DNA of 64,000 bases from Pseudomonas leptonychotis (GCF_004920405.1 NZ_RFLV01000004.1:223933-287932), one strand, 5' to 3'. Shown: positions 45,978-55,837, counted from the stretch's first letter. A program made the numbers and translations. Notes: a model not told the origin generated them from the letters alone.

Positions 45978-48900
45978 CCTTAGGTCTATGGGCCGCCGTT
46001 ATTCCGGGCATTTGTCTGGCTAAAGCCAGCGATGCAGAGACGCTGTTGATTGAGCAGGGTTTCTTCTGGCAGGCCGAGGACAAGCCCAAGCGCGCCGCCG
46101 AGTCATGGGAAAAAGTGCTGCTGCTGGATGCCAGCCAGCCGGATGCCCTGTATGGCTTGGGGATTATCGCCGTAGAGGGTGCACAGCTGCCCCGTGCTCA
46201 AGAATACTTGAAGCGCTTGCAGGCCCTTGAGCCGTTGCCGCGACAGGCGTTGCAACTGGAGCAGGATATTCGGCTCGTCGCCCCTGCTAACGCGCAATTG
46301 TTAGAGCAGGCGCGGTTGCTGGTGGATAACGGTGAGCGCGAGAAGGCCGTTGCCGTCTATCGTCAGGCATTGGCCGGTAAACCTGCGCAAGGGCTGATAG
46401 GGCGCGAGTTTTATAACAACCTGGCGTTTACCGAGGGCCACTGGAGTGAGGCGCGCAGCGGTTTTGAGCGGCTTATGCGTGAGCGTCCAGATGATGCCTA
46501 TGTCGCCCTGTTTTTTGCCAAACACTTGGCGCGGCGCAGTGATACGCGCGCCGAAGGTATTCGCGCGTTGGCCGAATTGGCTAAACGTGAAGACATCGGC
46601 GGTGATGCCGATGAAACCTGGCGCCTGGCCCTGACCTGGATGGGCGCTCCGAACAAGGCCCAAGCCCCGCTGTTCGAGACCTTTATCAAACGCCACCCAG
46701 ACGACACGGAAATCCGTGATTTGCTGGCTAAAGGACGGGCCAAGCCTGAAGCGGCTGCTGCCGTTGCGTGGCAGCAGGACCCTGGCCTGGCCCGCGGCTT
46801 GAAAGCGCTGGAAGCGGGTGACCAGGCCACTGCCGAGCGTGAGTTTACTGCCCGTTTAAAAACCCACCCCAACGACGCTGATGCATTGGGCGGTTTGGGT
46901 GTTTTGCGCCAACAACAGAACAAGTTGGACGACGCCGAGGTGCTGCTCACCCGTGCCACTCGGCAGAAGGGCGGTAAGTCTTGGCAAGGCGCGCTCAATG
47001 ATGTGCGTTATTGGTCACTGTTAAAGCGAGCGGCCGATAACCGTGCCAAGGGCGATGCTAAGCAGGCGCGCAGTCAGCTGGACCAAGCGATTCGGTTGAA
47101 GCCTAAAGATCTCGAGGGGCAGCTTGCCCTGGCCGACTTGCAGGCCAGCGAAGGTCAATATGCACCCGCAGAGGCGGGTTATAAGCGCTTGTTGAAACAG
47201 TTTCCCGATAACCAGCAAGCCCGGCGTGGGCTGATTGCCGTACTCGGTCAAACGGGTAAGAACGATGAGGCCCTGCGTTTGATTGAGAGCCTGCCCAAGA
47301 ACGAGCAGGGGAAAATTGAAGGGTTGGGGCGTATCCGCGCCGAGCAAGCCATGCAGCGTGCCAAGCTGGCCGAGCAGCGGGGTGATCGTGAGGGCATGCG
47401 TGCGGCCTTGGAAGACGCCCTGCGCAGTGATCCGAATGACGCGTGGGCACGATTTGCCTTGGCGCGGGTGTATGTCTCCATGGGCGCGGTCAATGAGGCG
47501 CGTAGCCTGGTTGATGGCCTGCTGGTGTCACAACCGAATAACCCAGATGCGCTCTACACCAGCGCCTTACTCTCAGTTCAGTTAGACGATTTGCCCAAAG
47601 CGCAGGCTTCGCTCGCGCTGATTCCGCGCAGCGCCCGCAATGCGGATATCAACCGCTTGGTGCGTGACGTCGATTTCAACCTGCAAATGCAGCAAATCCA
47701 GGCGCTTTCGGCCAGCGGTCGGCGCCAAGAAGCGCGTGTCTTCCTCAATCGTATTGAGCCGCTGGCCGAAGGGCAGCCGGGACGCCAGGAGAGTATCGCT
47801 TCGGCCTATGCCGAGGCCGGTGATCCTCAGCGTGCGATCAGCATAATGCGTGACCTACTGGCTCGCAGCCCACGCCAAGACCCTGGCCTGACGCTGCGTT
47901 ATGCCGGTGTGTTGTTACAAGCTGATCAGGATGTGGAAGCCAGTTCGATTTTGCGCAACATGCAGGGTCAGCTGCTTGATGTTGAGCAGCGCAAGCAATA
48001 CGACGATGTCTTGTTCCTTTACCGCGTTCGTCAGGCTGAGCAGTTGCGTGAGCGCGGTGATTTAGTCACGGCTTACGATACGCTGGCACCGGCCTTGGCT
48101 GAGCGACCACAAAGCAGCCTGGCCGTATCGGCATTGGCGCGCATGTATGCAGCCAGTGGCGAGCCCGGCAAAGCCTTGGAGTTGTATAAGCCACTGGTCA
48201 AGCGCGAGCCAGAAAATGCTCAGTTGTGGATTGGCGCAGCCGACATGGCCGCTCAGGTGCATGAGCGTGATTATGCCGAGGATGCTTTGGAACGTGCCCT
48301 GGTGCTGGCGCCTGCTGACCCGGACGTACTCACCACCGCGGCACGCATCTATCGCTTCCAAGGTCGTACGGGTAAAGCTGCCGAGCTGTTGAAAAAGGTT
48401 GTAGCGCAGGAAAAACGTCAGGAAACGGCTGCCTTTGTTGCCTCTACGCCGGCCCCTGAGCAGTCCAGTAACCCCTTTGCTAAGTCCACAAAGAATCAAC
48501 CTAGCCAACTGGCTACGGCAATTCCGCCCGCGGTTCAGAGTTTGCCGTCTGGCCAAGCTGGGCTGTCTAGCCCGTCGCCGTTTGCGCCTGCATCTGCTGC
48601 AGTGGCCGTTGATCCGCTGCTGGCGGCGCCGACTTATGCGACGGCCGATCCGTTGCTCAATACGCGTCCTGATCCGGTGGCAGGCTATGGCGTGGCAGTG
48701 GCGCCAGCCAGTCAAGACGCTAATCCATTTGCCGTAGAGCAGGCCGGCGTTGACCCCCGTGCGGGGATGAGCCCAGCAGAGCGCGCACTCGATGATGTGT
48801 TGCAACAGCGCAGTGGTTTCGTCGCTCATGGGTTGGGTGTACGTGGTAATGACGGTGAGTCCGGTTTGAGCAAGTTGACAGCGTATGAGGCGCCGTCTGA

Positions 48901-49921
48901 GGTGAATATTCCTATCGGGGATAACCGCCTAGCGCTAAGAGTGACGCCCGTGTATCTCGATGCAGACAGCGCCTCAGGAGAGGCGGCCGACCGCTTTGGT
49001 GGTGGGCCTGCTGCAGCTGGGGATGATCCCGGCTCACAGACAGCTGCAGGCGTTGGTCTGGCGCTGGCGTTCGAAAATCCTGCCGAGGGCTTCAAGGCTG
49101 ACATCGGCACGACACCGCAGGGCTTTCTTTACAGCACTGTGGTCGGCGGTGTGAGCCTGGACCGTGGATTTTCCTCAACGGAACATTTACGTTGGGGCGC
49201 GAGCCTGTCACGGCGTCCGGTGACCGATAGCCTGCTGTCCTTCGCGGGTGCTGAAGATGATCGTACCGGGCAGAAATGGGGTGGGGTCACCGCCAATGGT
49301 GGGCGGGCCGAGTTGAGCTTTGATAACCGCAAGGTGGGTGCCTATGCCTACGGCGCGTTGAGCCACTTGGAGGGGAACCATGTCGAGTCCAATAACAGCG
49401 CTGAGCTGGGTGGCGGCGCGTATTGGTACTTACTCAATAACGAAGACAACCTGCTGACGACCGGCGTCAGTATGACCGCCATGAGTTTTCAAGAGAACTT
49501 GGGCTACTACACCTATGGCCATGGCGGCTACTTCAGCCCGAAAACCTTCCTTGCTTTGGGTGTGCCAGTAACGTGGGCTCAGAGGTTCGATAAGGTCACC
49601 TACCAGATCAAAGGCTCGGTGGGGGTGCAATACATTGACCAGGCCGACGCGGACTATTTCCCAGGCGATGCGGCACTCCAGGCTGAGGCTGGCGATGCGG
49701 TTTACGAAGGCAGCAGTGACCTCGGTTTTGCTTACAGCCTCTATGGCGCGGCTGAGTTTGAAATGGCATCGAATTTCTTCATCGGTAGTTATATGGGGCT
49801 GGACAACGCCCAGGATTACAGTCAGTGGTACCGCGGTTTTTATCTGCGTTACATGTTCAAAGGTACGACCCAGCCGCTTGCGCTTCCCGTCAGCCCTTAT
49901 CGTTCCCCCTATTTGAAATAA
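45956..49921 (+). CDS. bcsC: Cellulose export outer-membrane protein BcsC (WssE)
   Basis: The 1321-residue protein has a signal peptide ending near CLA, a long array of TPR repeats (about 30-820) reaching across the periplasm, a Pro/Ala/Ser-rich linker (~830-960) and a C-terminal 16-strand beta-barrel (about 980-1320) ending in LK. ATG 45956 follows GGGAG and overlaps bcsZ. The barrel exports cellulose and the TPR part binds periplasmic partners. Length matches pseudomonad homologues. Confidence 0.93.
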   Translation: MFRHTALTLGLWAAVIPGICLAKASDAETLLIEQGFFWQAEDKPKRAAESWEKVLLLDASQPDALYGLGIIAVEGAQLPRAQEYLKRLQALEPLPRQALQLEQDIRLVAPANAQLLEQARLLVDNGEREKAVAVYRQALAGKPAQGLIGREFYNNLAFTEGHWSEARSGFERLMRERPDDAYVALFFAKHLARRSDTRAEGIRALAELAKREDIGGDADETWRLALTWMGAPNKAQAPLFETFIKRHPDDTEIRDLLAKGRAKPEAAAAVAWQQDPGLARGLKALEAGDQATAEREFTARLKTHPNDADALGGLGVLRQQQNKLDDAEVLLTRATRQKGGKSWQGALNDVRYWSLLKRAADNRAKGDAKQARSQLDQAIRLKPKDLEGQLALADLQASEGQYAPAEAGYKRLLKQFPDNQQARRGLIAVLGQTGKNDEALRLIESLPKNEQGKIEGLGRIRAEQAMQRAKLAEQRGDREGMRAALEDALRSDPNDAWARFALARVYVSMGAVNEARSLVDGLLVSQPNNPDALYTSALLSVQLDDLPKAQASLALIPRSARNADINRLVRDVDFNLQMQQIQALSASGRRQEARVFLNRIEPLAEGQPGRQESIASAYAEAGDPQRAISIMRDLLARSPRQDPGLTLRYAGVLLQADQDVEASSILRNMQGQLLDVEQRKQYDDVLFLYRVRQAEQLRERGDLVTAYDTLAPALAERPQSSLAVSALARMYAASGEPGKALELYKPLVKREPENAQLWIGAADMAAQVHERDYAEDALERALVLAPADPDVLTTAARIYRFQGRTGKAAELLKKVVAQEKRQETAAFVASTPAPEQSSNPFAKSTKNQPSQLATAIPPAVQSLPSGQAGLSSPSPFAPASAAVAVDPLLAAPTYATADPLLNTRPDPVAGYGVAVAPASQDANPFAVEQAGVDPRAGMSPAERALDDVLQQRSGFVAHGLGVRGNDGESGLSKLTAYEAPSEVNIPIGDNRLALRVTPVYLDADSASGEAADRFGGGPAAAGDDPGSQTAAGVGLALAFENPAEGFKADIGTTPQGFLYSTVVGGVSLDRGFSSTEHLRWGASLSRRPVTDSLLSFAGAEDDRTGQKWGGVTANGGRAELSFDNRKVGAYAYGALSHLEGNHVESNNSAELGGGAYWYLLNNEDNLLTTGVSMTAMSFQENLGYYTYGHGGYFSPKTFLALGVPVTWAQRFDKVTYQIKGSVGVQYIDQADADYFPGDAALQAEAGDAVYEGSSDLGFAYSLYGAAEFEMASNFFIGSYMGLDNAQDYSQWYRGFYLRYMFKGTTQPLALPVSPYRSPYLK

Positions 49922-49941
49922 TTTAGTCAGGAGTAGTACCC

Positions 49942-50601
49942 ATGCCGTCTTCCGCCCTCGCTGGTTTGACCCTTCTTGTTCTGGGTGAGAGCCACATGAG
50001 CTTGCAGAACCACCTGACTGAGCCGTTGAATGCGGCCCTGACTCAGAAAGGTGCCATCGTCCACTCTATCGGTGCCTGTGGTGCCAGTGCGGGCGATTGG
50101 CTGATCACCAAGAAGGTCGATTGCGGCGCTGAGCTCAAGGGCACAGGCAAACTGCTGATCAAGGGGCGTGAAGCGACCACCACGCCGATCAAGGATTTGA
50201 TCGCGAAGAACAAGCCGGATGTGGTGGTGCTGGTCATCGGCGACACCATGGCGTCCTATGACAAGCCCGCATTCCCCAAGGCCTGGGCCTGGCAGAGTGT
50301 GACTAACCTGACCAAGGCGATCAGCGCCACGGGCACCAAGTGCGTCTGGGTTGGCCCGGCCTGGGGTAAGGAAGGCGGCATGTACAAGAAGAACGATGCG
50401 CGCACCCAGCTGATGTCCAAGTTCCTCGCCGCCAACGTGGCGCCTTGCAGCTATATCGACTCGCTGAGCCTGTCCAAGCCTGGCCAGTGGGTGACCACCG
50501 ATGGTCAGCATTTCACCGTTGCCGGTTACAAGGCGTGGGGTGGTGCGATTGCTGAGGCCATGAGCAAGCTGCCGGCGGACAAGCTCAAGGGTGGCAAATA
50601 A
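49942..50601 (+). CDS. wssF: WssF, SGNH-like cellulose acetylation protein
   Basis: The 219-residue product has GESHMS near residue 16 in place of a GDS motif and DGQHFTVAGYKAWG near the C-terminus, so it is an SGNH-hydrolase-type fold. There is no clear signal peptide although N-terminal residues are hydrophobic. It is the first of four acetylation genes, 20 bases after bcsC and overlapping wssG by one base. In P. fluorescens WssF is needed for cellulose acetylation, but its exact step is unsettled. Confidence 0.85.
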   Translation: MPSSALAGLTLLVLGESHMSLQNHLTEPLNAALTQKGAIVHSIGACGASAGDWLITKKVDCGAELKGTGKLLIKGREATTTPIKDLIAKNKPDVVVLVIGDTMASYDKPAFPKAWAWQSVTNLTKAISATGTKCVWVGPAWGKEGGMYKKNDARTQLMSKFLAANVAPCSYIDSLSLSKPGQWVTTDGQHFTVAGYKAWGGAIAEAMSKLPADKLKGGK

Positions 50602-51275
50602 TGAAAGCAGCTGTGCATGCACTGACCGGCCTGTTGAGCCTGACTGGCCTGGCCGTTGCCCAGGCGGCCGATATTCCTTTGTACCCAACGGGCCCCAGTG
50701 AAGACTCTGCGTTCCTGCGCTTCGTCAATGCCAGCGAAAGCCCTTTGCAGCTGACGGCTGCCGGTTCCGGGGCCAGCTTGCGCCTGGAAGGCGAACAGCG
50801 CGTCTCGGACTTTCTCACCGTGCCTGCGGATAAATCAGTACAGGGCTCACTGAGCTTGGGCGAACAACAGCATGCGCTGGATGTGAGCGTGGCGCCGGGC
50901 GAGTTTGCCAGTGTGGTGGCGATTGCCCAGGCTGATCAGCCATTACAGGTACTGACCGTGCGTGAGCAGCCCGATGACTTCAATGCCTTGAAAGCCTCGC
51001 TGGCGTTCTACAGCCTGGATGCGCAATGCGTAGATGCCGGCCTGCAAGTGGCTGGCCGTAGTGTGGATATCTTCAAGGCAGTCGCCACCGGCAGCTTAGA
51101 GCGTCGCTCGATCAACCCGCTTAACCTGAGCGTGCAGCTGCGCTGCGCCGGCGCGGCTGTCGGTGAGCCTCTGGCCCTGGGCGATCTGGCGGCTGGGCAG
51201 CGCTATACCCTGTTTCTAGTACCGTCGGCACAAGGCCCACGCCTGTTCCAGGCCCTCGATAACCTGGCGAACTGA
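50601..51275 (+). CDS. wssG: WssG, AlgF-like periplasmic acetylation protein
   Basis: The 224-residue protein has a signal peptide ending near AQA and a body (DIPLYPTGPSEDSAFLRFVN) clearly like AlgF, the periplasmic adaptor of alginate O-acetylation. It presumably passes acetyl groups from the WssH membrane protein to WssI. Start overlaps the wssF stop. Confidence 0.88.
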   Translation: MKAAVHALTGLLSLTGLAVAQAADIPLYPTGPSEDSAFLRFVNASESPLQLTAAGSGASLRLEGEQRVSDFLTVPADKSVQGSLSLGEQQHALDVSVAPGEFASVVAIAQADQPLQVLTVREQPDDFNALKASLAFYSLDAQCVDAGLQVAGRSVDIFKAVATGSLERRSINPLNLSVQLRCAGAAVGEPLALGDLAAGQRYTLFLVPSAQGPRLFQALDNLAN

Positions 51276-51285
51276 CGTATAGAAC

Positions 51286-52701
51286 ATGGTCTTCACCTCG
51301 CTCGAGTTCCTGACGCTCTTTCTGCCTCTGGTTCTGTTGATTTATGTGCTGGCGCGCCCACAGTGGCGCAACGGCGTATTGCTGGTCGGCAGCTGGGTGT
51401 TCTTCGGCTGGCTCAGCCCGATGTTCATGCTGCTGCATACCGTGCTGACGGTGATTACCTGGGTGGGTGGCCTGCTGATCGACCGTGCCCCACTTGGCTC
51501 GAAGAGCCGTGTGCGTTGGTTGGCCGGCATGATTGTGCTCAACGTCCTGGTTCTGTGCTGGTACAAGTACGCCAACATACTCGCTGCGACCCTCAATGAG
51601 GTGTTGATGTCTCAGGGGGCAATGCCGCTGGAGTGGCAGCGTGTGGCACTGCCGGCGGGGCTGTCGTTTATCGTCTTGCAGGCTATTTCCTACTTGGTCG
51701 ATGTGCATCGTCGCACCGTCAAGGTCGAGCGCAGCTTTATCGACTACGCCACCTATCTGCTGATGTTTGGTCAGTCCATCGCCGGGCCGATCATTCGTTA
51801 CAGCTGGGTCAGTGAAGAGCTTTCCAATCGAGGCCTGAGCTGGCGTAACTTCAGTATGGGTGCGCGGCGTTTCATGATCGGCATGAGCATGAAGGTGCTG
51901 GTGGCCGACAGCCTGTCGCCCTTGGTCGATGTGGCCTTTGCGCTGCCAGAGCCGAGCTTTGTCGATGCCTGGATTGGTTGCCTGGCGTATTCGCTGCAGC
52001 TGTTCTTCGACTTCGCCGGCTACAGCGCCATGGCCATCGGTATTGGCCTGATGTTGGGGTTCCATTTTCCGGAAAACTTCAACCGGCCGTACCTGGCGCG
52101 CAGCATTCAAGATTTCTGGCGGCGCTGGCACTTGTCGTTGTCCAGCTGGATACGTGACTACCTGTACATTCCCTTTGGCGGCAATCGTGGCAGCCAGTGG
52201 ATGATCTACCGCAATCTGTTCCTGACCATGGCCATTGCCGGCTTGTGGCACGGTGGTGACAGCTGGAACTTCCTGCTCTGGGGCGCGGCCCACGGCGTGG
52301 CCTTGTGTGTGGCGCGGCTCTGGACCGGCGTCGGCCGATTTGGCATACCCCGGGTGATGTCGCACGTTGTGACCCTTCTCTTTGTTGCATTGGCCTGGAC
52401 CTTGTTCCGTGCGCCGGACTTTGCCAGCGCATTGAACATGTACGCCGGCCAGTTCGGTTTGCATGCCTTTGCCTTGGGTGATGCCTTGGCGGCGACCGTG
52501 CGCCCGACCCACGCGATAGCCGCTGCCTTGGGTGTGTTCTGCGTGATCGCACCGATCTATCAGCAGCGCTGCGAGGCGCGGTTTGGCCAGAATGCACTGT
52601 TTTGTCTGTTGGGGGCGTCATGGCCGGTGCTGGGCTTCTTGTTGTCGTTCGCCTTGATCGCCAGCCGTGAAACGGTGCCCTTTCTGTACTTCCAGTTTTA
52701 A
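51286..52701 (+). CDS. wssH: WssH, MBOAT membrane acyltransferase (AlgI-like)
   Basis: The 471-residue multi-spanning protein starts with MVFTSLEFLTLFLPLV like AlgI. It has RDYLYIPFGGNRGS and the catalytic WHGGDSWNFLLWGAAHG, whose two His residues define the MBOAT family. It moves acetyl groups from the cytoplasm to the periplasm for cellulose acetylation. It is 10 bases after wssG. Confidence 0.93.
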   Translation: MVFTSLEFLTLFLPLVLLIYVLARPQWRNGVLLVGSWVFFGWLSPMFMLLHTVLTVITWVGGLLIDRAPLGSKSRVRWLAGMIVLNVLVLCWYKYANILAATLNEVLMSQGAMPLEWQRVALPAGLSFIVLQAISYLVDVHRRTVKVERSFIDYATYLLMFGQSIAGPIIRYSWVSEELSNRGLSWRNFSMGARRFMIGMSMKVLVADSLSPLVDVAFALPEPSFVDAWIGCLAYSLQLFFDFAGYSAMAIGIGLMLGFHFPENFNRPYLARSIQDFWRRWHLSLSSWIRDYLYIPFGGNRGSQWMIYRNLFLTMAIAGLWHGGDSWNFLLWGAAHGVALCVARLWTGVGRFGIPRVMSHVVTLLFVALAWTLFRAPDFASALNMYAGQFGLHAFALGDALAATVRPTHAIAAALGVFCVIAPIYQQRCEARFGQNALFCLLGASWPVLGFLLSFALIASRETVPFLYFQF

Positions 52702-52712
52702 GGCCTGATGCC

Positions 52713-53858
52713 ATGACTGACATCCAACACTCATCTGCCGAAGGCCTGACCGCTAAGCTAAGCCCGTTAGCCGGCGTGGTCATGCTGGTGTTCTTGGTCG
52801 CAGGTTTGGCGTCTGTGCTGTGGGCCATGTTTGTCAGTGACAAAGTGGCGTTGAAGCCCACGCAAACACCCACGTGGGAGCAGATTTCTGAGGGCGCGGT
52901 AACCCACCGCATTGCCAAAGAACTGGCCAATGTGTCCATTGCCGAACGGGCCGCTGACATAGAGCGGGCGGCCAGCTGGTTGCTGATTGGCGACACCGGC
53001 AGCCGCGTGCGTCAGGGCTGTAATGGATGGTTGTTTATCGCCGATGAACTGAAAATTCATCCGCAGGCCGATGCGAACTCGGCGGCGAAGGCGCAGAAAG
53101 TCATTGAGCTGCGTCAGCAATTGGCTGCCCAGGGCATCGAGTTGTTAGTGGCGTTGGTGCCGGACAAGAGCCGCATCGTGGCCGATCAGCGTTGTGGGAT
53201 AGCCCGTTCGTCACGCCTGGATGAGCGTGCCCAGCAATGGTTGACGGTGGTACAAGCCGCCGGTGTGGCAAGCCTGGATTTGGCGCCACAGCTGCAGCCA
53301 TTGGGCGATGCAGCGTTTCTGCGTACAGACACACACTGGAGCGAGAAGGGCGCCGACATTGCGGCCCAGGCTATTGCTGCGCGGGTTGCCACGCTGGGTG
53401 TTGAGGCGGTGCCGGCCACGCAGTTCAGTGCAACGCTCGGCGAGCCGGCGCGGCGTCCCGGTGACCTGGTGCGGTTGGCGGGGCTGGACTGGCTGCCGCT
53501 GGCTTTGCAACCGCAACCCGAGACCGTTAGCGTCACGCAATTCCAGGAAGTTGTGGATGAAACCGGCGATGCGTTACTGAGCGAAGATGATCTGTTTGGC
53601 GACAGTGAGCTGCCCAATATTGCGGTGATCGGTACATCGTTCTCGCGTAACTCGAATTTCATCGCCTTTCTTGAGCGCGCCTTAAATGCTCGCGTGGGCA
53701 ACTTTGCCCTGGATGGCGGCGAGTTCTCGGGTGCCGCCAAAGCCTACTTTAAAAGTAGCGCTTTCAAACAGACGCCACCTCGACTGATCGTCTGGGAAAT
53801 TCCAGAACGGGATCTGCAAAGCCCCTACGTGGACGATATTGTCCTTAACAAGCACTGA
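52713..53858 (+). CDS. wssI: WssI, AlgJ/AlgX-like cellulose O-acetyltransferase
   Basis: The 381-residue protein has one N-terminal membrane helix (about 20-42) and a periplasmic SGNH-like domain. DTHWSEKG (Asp-His) and GTSFSRNS (Ser) mark the catalytic triad of the AlgJ/AlgX group. It probably transfers the acetyl group to cellulose. It ends the operon. No wssJ gene follows. Confidence 0.9.
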   Translation: MTDIQHSSAEGLTAKLSPLAGVVMLVFLVAGLASVLWAMFVSDKVALKPTQTPTWEQISEGAVTHRIAKELANVSIAERAADIERAASWLLIGDTGSRVRQGCNGWLFIADELKIHPQADANSAAKAQKVIELRQQLAAQGIELLVALVPDKSRIVADQRCGIARSSRLDERAQQWLTVVQAAGVASLDLAPQLQPLGDAAFLRTDTHWSEKGADIAAQAIAARVATLGVEAVPATQFSATLGEPARRPGDLVRLAGLDWLPLALQPQPETVSVTQFQEVVDETGDALLSEDDLFGDSELPNIAVIGTSFSRNSNFIAFLERALNARVGNFALDGGEFSGAAKAYFKSSAFKQTPPRLIVWEIPERDLQSPYVDDIVLNKH

Positions 53859-53881
53859 GGCGCCGTTGATAAGCCTCAGTG
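53853..53881 (+). terminator. Hairpin at the end of the wss operon
   Basis: Perfect 9-base arms CACTGAGGC and GCCTCAGTG around 11 bases, overlapping the wssI stop codon. There is no U tract, so termination may be factor-dependent or the hairpin may only protect the message. Confidence 0.45.
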
Positions 53882-53980
53882 CCTCACAGTAGCTGCGTTG
53901 AGCCCACCTCGGGCTAGCTGTGAGCTGTGCGCCCTTGCGGTGCGTAGTTTGGGCGGCGTGCTGCATCGCAGGGCGTTGAA

Positions 53981-55057
53981 TCAGAGTTGTTTTTCCGCCG
54001 CCATTTGCATGTAGCTGCCGTCGAAGCGCAGCAGAATGTTATCGGCATTGCCCAGGCTGCGTTCACCACTGAAAGAGATGCCGAGTTTCTCCAGGCCTCT
54101 GCCATCGTTGCCGAGTAGCTTCTGTTGGTCAGCGAACTGGGCGACTCGCTGCATCAGCTCGGGCATCTTGTTGGCGCGGGCAAAGGCCAGGGCATAACGC
54201 GGCGAGTAGAACGAGCGCAGGGTGTCGAGTTGCTGGCTGAAATCTTCCGATGTGGTACCGGCCGCGCTGGCCATCTTGGCCCGTGCCGCACGCCCAGCAT
54301 CGGTGGGCATGCCCATCAGCCGCTGGGTTTCGAACCAGGCGCCGGTCAGCGCCTTGCCCAGCTCCGGGTGGGCGGCCAGAACCTTGCTGTTAACCACTGT
54401 GAGGTCGACGATCTCGCCGGGAATCAGGTTGGAGCTGAACACCTGGCTGACCTGGGCCTGCTGTTTGATCTTGGCCAGGATAGGATTCCAGGTGATTACC
54501 GCATCGCCCTGGCCGGCGAGGAAGGCCTCGGCGATTTGCGTATCGGAAACGTGCTGGATGGTCACATCCTCAGGCTTGAGTAGGGCCCATTCCAGGGCGC
54601 GGCTGAGTAGATAGTGCGACACCGAGTTCTCTACCAGTAGCACGGTTTTGCCCTTGAGGTCCTTCAAGGTCAGGCCTGTGCCGCGCAGCAGGATGGCATC
54701 GGCGCCGTTGGAGAAGTCGCCGATGATCAGTGCGGTGGAATCTACGCCAACAGCGGCCGGGATGGTCAGCGCATCCATATTGGTCATCGAGCAGGCATCG
54801 AACTCACCGGCGCTGTAGCGCTCGATGGAGCCGACGTAATCCGGCACCTCGCTGACTTCGACGCGAATGCCGTATTTGTCAGCCCACTTCTTCACGATGC
54901 CTTCATCGGCGGCATAGCCCCAGGGCATCCAGCCGGCGAAGATCGACCAGCACAACTTGAAGGTTTTCGGCTCGGCGCTAGCGCTAGCGGGGGCAGCCAG
55001 TATCAGGGCGAACAGGCCGATACAGATACGGCGAATGAGCACAGCAGAAAGATGCAT
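53981..55057 (-). CDS. Orphan guanidine-type substrate-binding protein
   Basis: The 358-residue exported protein is a paralogue of the binding protein at 37277-38344. It shares CWSIFAGWMPWGY, CSMTNMDALTIPAA, STALIIGDFSNG, a TWNPILA segment and the C-terminal DGSYMQMAAE. A signal peptide ends near ASA. It stands alone, with no ATPase or permease gene beside it, and has its own guanidine-I riboswitch. It may work with the transporter 16 kb away, giving a second affinity or specificity. Confidence 0.88.
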   Translation of the reverse strand: MHLSAVLIRRICIGLFALILAAPASASAEPKTFKLCWSIFAGWMPWGYAADEGIVKKWADKYGIRVEVSEVPDYVGSIERYSAGEFDACSMTNMDALTIPAAVGVDSTALIIGDFSNGADAILLRGTGLTLKDLKGKTVLLVENSVSHYLLSRALEWALLKPEDVTIQHVSDTQIAEAFLAGQGDAVITWNPILAKIKQQAQVSQVFSSNLIPGEIVDLTVVNSKVLAAHPELGKALTGAWFETQRLMGMPTDAGRAARAKMASAAGTTSEDFSQQLDTLRSFYSPRYALAFARANKMPELMQRVAQFADQQKLLGNDGRGLEKLGISFSGERSLGNADNILLRFDGSYMQMAAEKQL

Positions 55058-55113
55058 ATAAAACCTCGGGGTCAGGAAAAGGCACAGGAAGGCGTGCAGC
55101 CGCGCTGCATCGT

Positions 55114-55223
55114 TCTCCCGGGCTTTTATCCCGCCGTGTAACCCCTGTTCCGCATTGCTGCGTGAGGTCGCCAGCTCTCGGACCAGTCGTTCGCGATCTA
55201 CTAGTCGCGAACCGGAACCCTAG
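55114..55223 (-). promoter_or_regulatory. Second guanidine-I (ykkC) riboswitch
   Basis: On the minus strand the blocks are CTAGGGTTCCG, a P2 hairpin of perfect 8-base arms GTTCGCGA/TCGCGAAC, GGTCCGAGAG, a third hairpin, then ACACGGCGGGATAAAAGCCC and GGGAGA. P2 has a different sequence from the first riboswitch but the same pairing, which is covariation support. It lies about 57 bases before the orphan binding-protein start. Confidence 0.95.
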
Positions 55224-55478
55224 CCAGCCATTGCAAATTTTCACGCTGCAAACCGCTAGTAAGCCGAGCAGCGACACGCATTCCATTCGTCAGCAACGCA
55301 TAAGCGAAGACCGTGCCATAACGTCCGGTTTGCCACTTCAGCAAATTTACTGGTTGAACCCGACAATAGCGCTCATATTGATGTTTCAGACGACTCACCT
55401 CGATGGGTGAGTGGTCGCAGAAGTAGTAACGGCGGGCAATCATGTCCGTCGCTGTAACAATAAGAAGGTAGGTTTACG

Positions 55479-55649
55479 ATGAAAGCGTTAATCGGTTTGT
55501 TGATGGCAGGTTTTCTATTGATTTCGCTGCCAGCCTGCAGCTTGCGGTTGCCGGGCATCGGCGTCGATATCGGCAATGGCGGCGATGGCCACGATGGTGG
55601 CGGCCCACCTCATTGCCCCCCCGGCCAGGCCAAGAAGGGTCGCTGCTAA
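55479..55649 (+). CDS. Small Gly/His/Pro-rich lipoprotein
   Basis: The 56-residue product has a lipoprotein signal ending LISLPAC with Cys at about residue 20. The mature part is only ~36 residues and rich in Gly, Asp, His and Pro (GNGGDGHDGGGPPH), ending KKGRC. AAGAAGG precedes the ATG. It may bind metal or shield the envelope, but no function is known. It is short yet has clear start, signal and composition. Confidence 0.75.
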   Translation: MKALIGLLMAGFLLISLPACSLRLPGIGVDIGNGGDGHDGGGPPHCPPGQAKKGRC

Positions 55650-55791
55650 AACGGCTTATGGCAGCGGTCAGGCGGTGCCAGTGTTGCGCAGTGCGGCAGC
55701 GTCAGCTGTGAAATGATTTGTCATGAAATATGACCGATTTGTGATCGGTACAGTCGACGCAGCCGTTGTCTATGTACTGGGAGTAATCCCT

Positions 55792-55813
55792 GGCAGCGAC
55801 AACGGTCGCTGCC
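55792..55813. other. Hairpin between the two lipoprotein genes
   Basis: Perfect GGCAGCGAC/GTCGCTGCC arms with an AACG tetraloop, 25 bases before the next start. It lacks a U tract and could be a 5' leader structure of the following gene or a stabiliser. Confidence 0.4.
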
Positions 55814-55837
55814 GCACCTGCGGTCGAGGAGGCCGCT

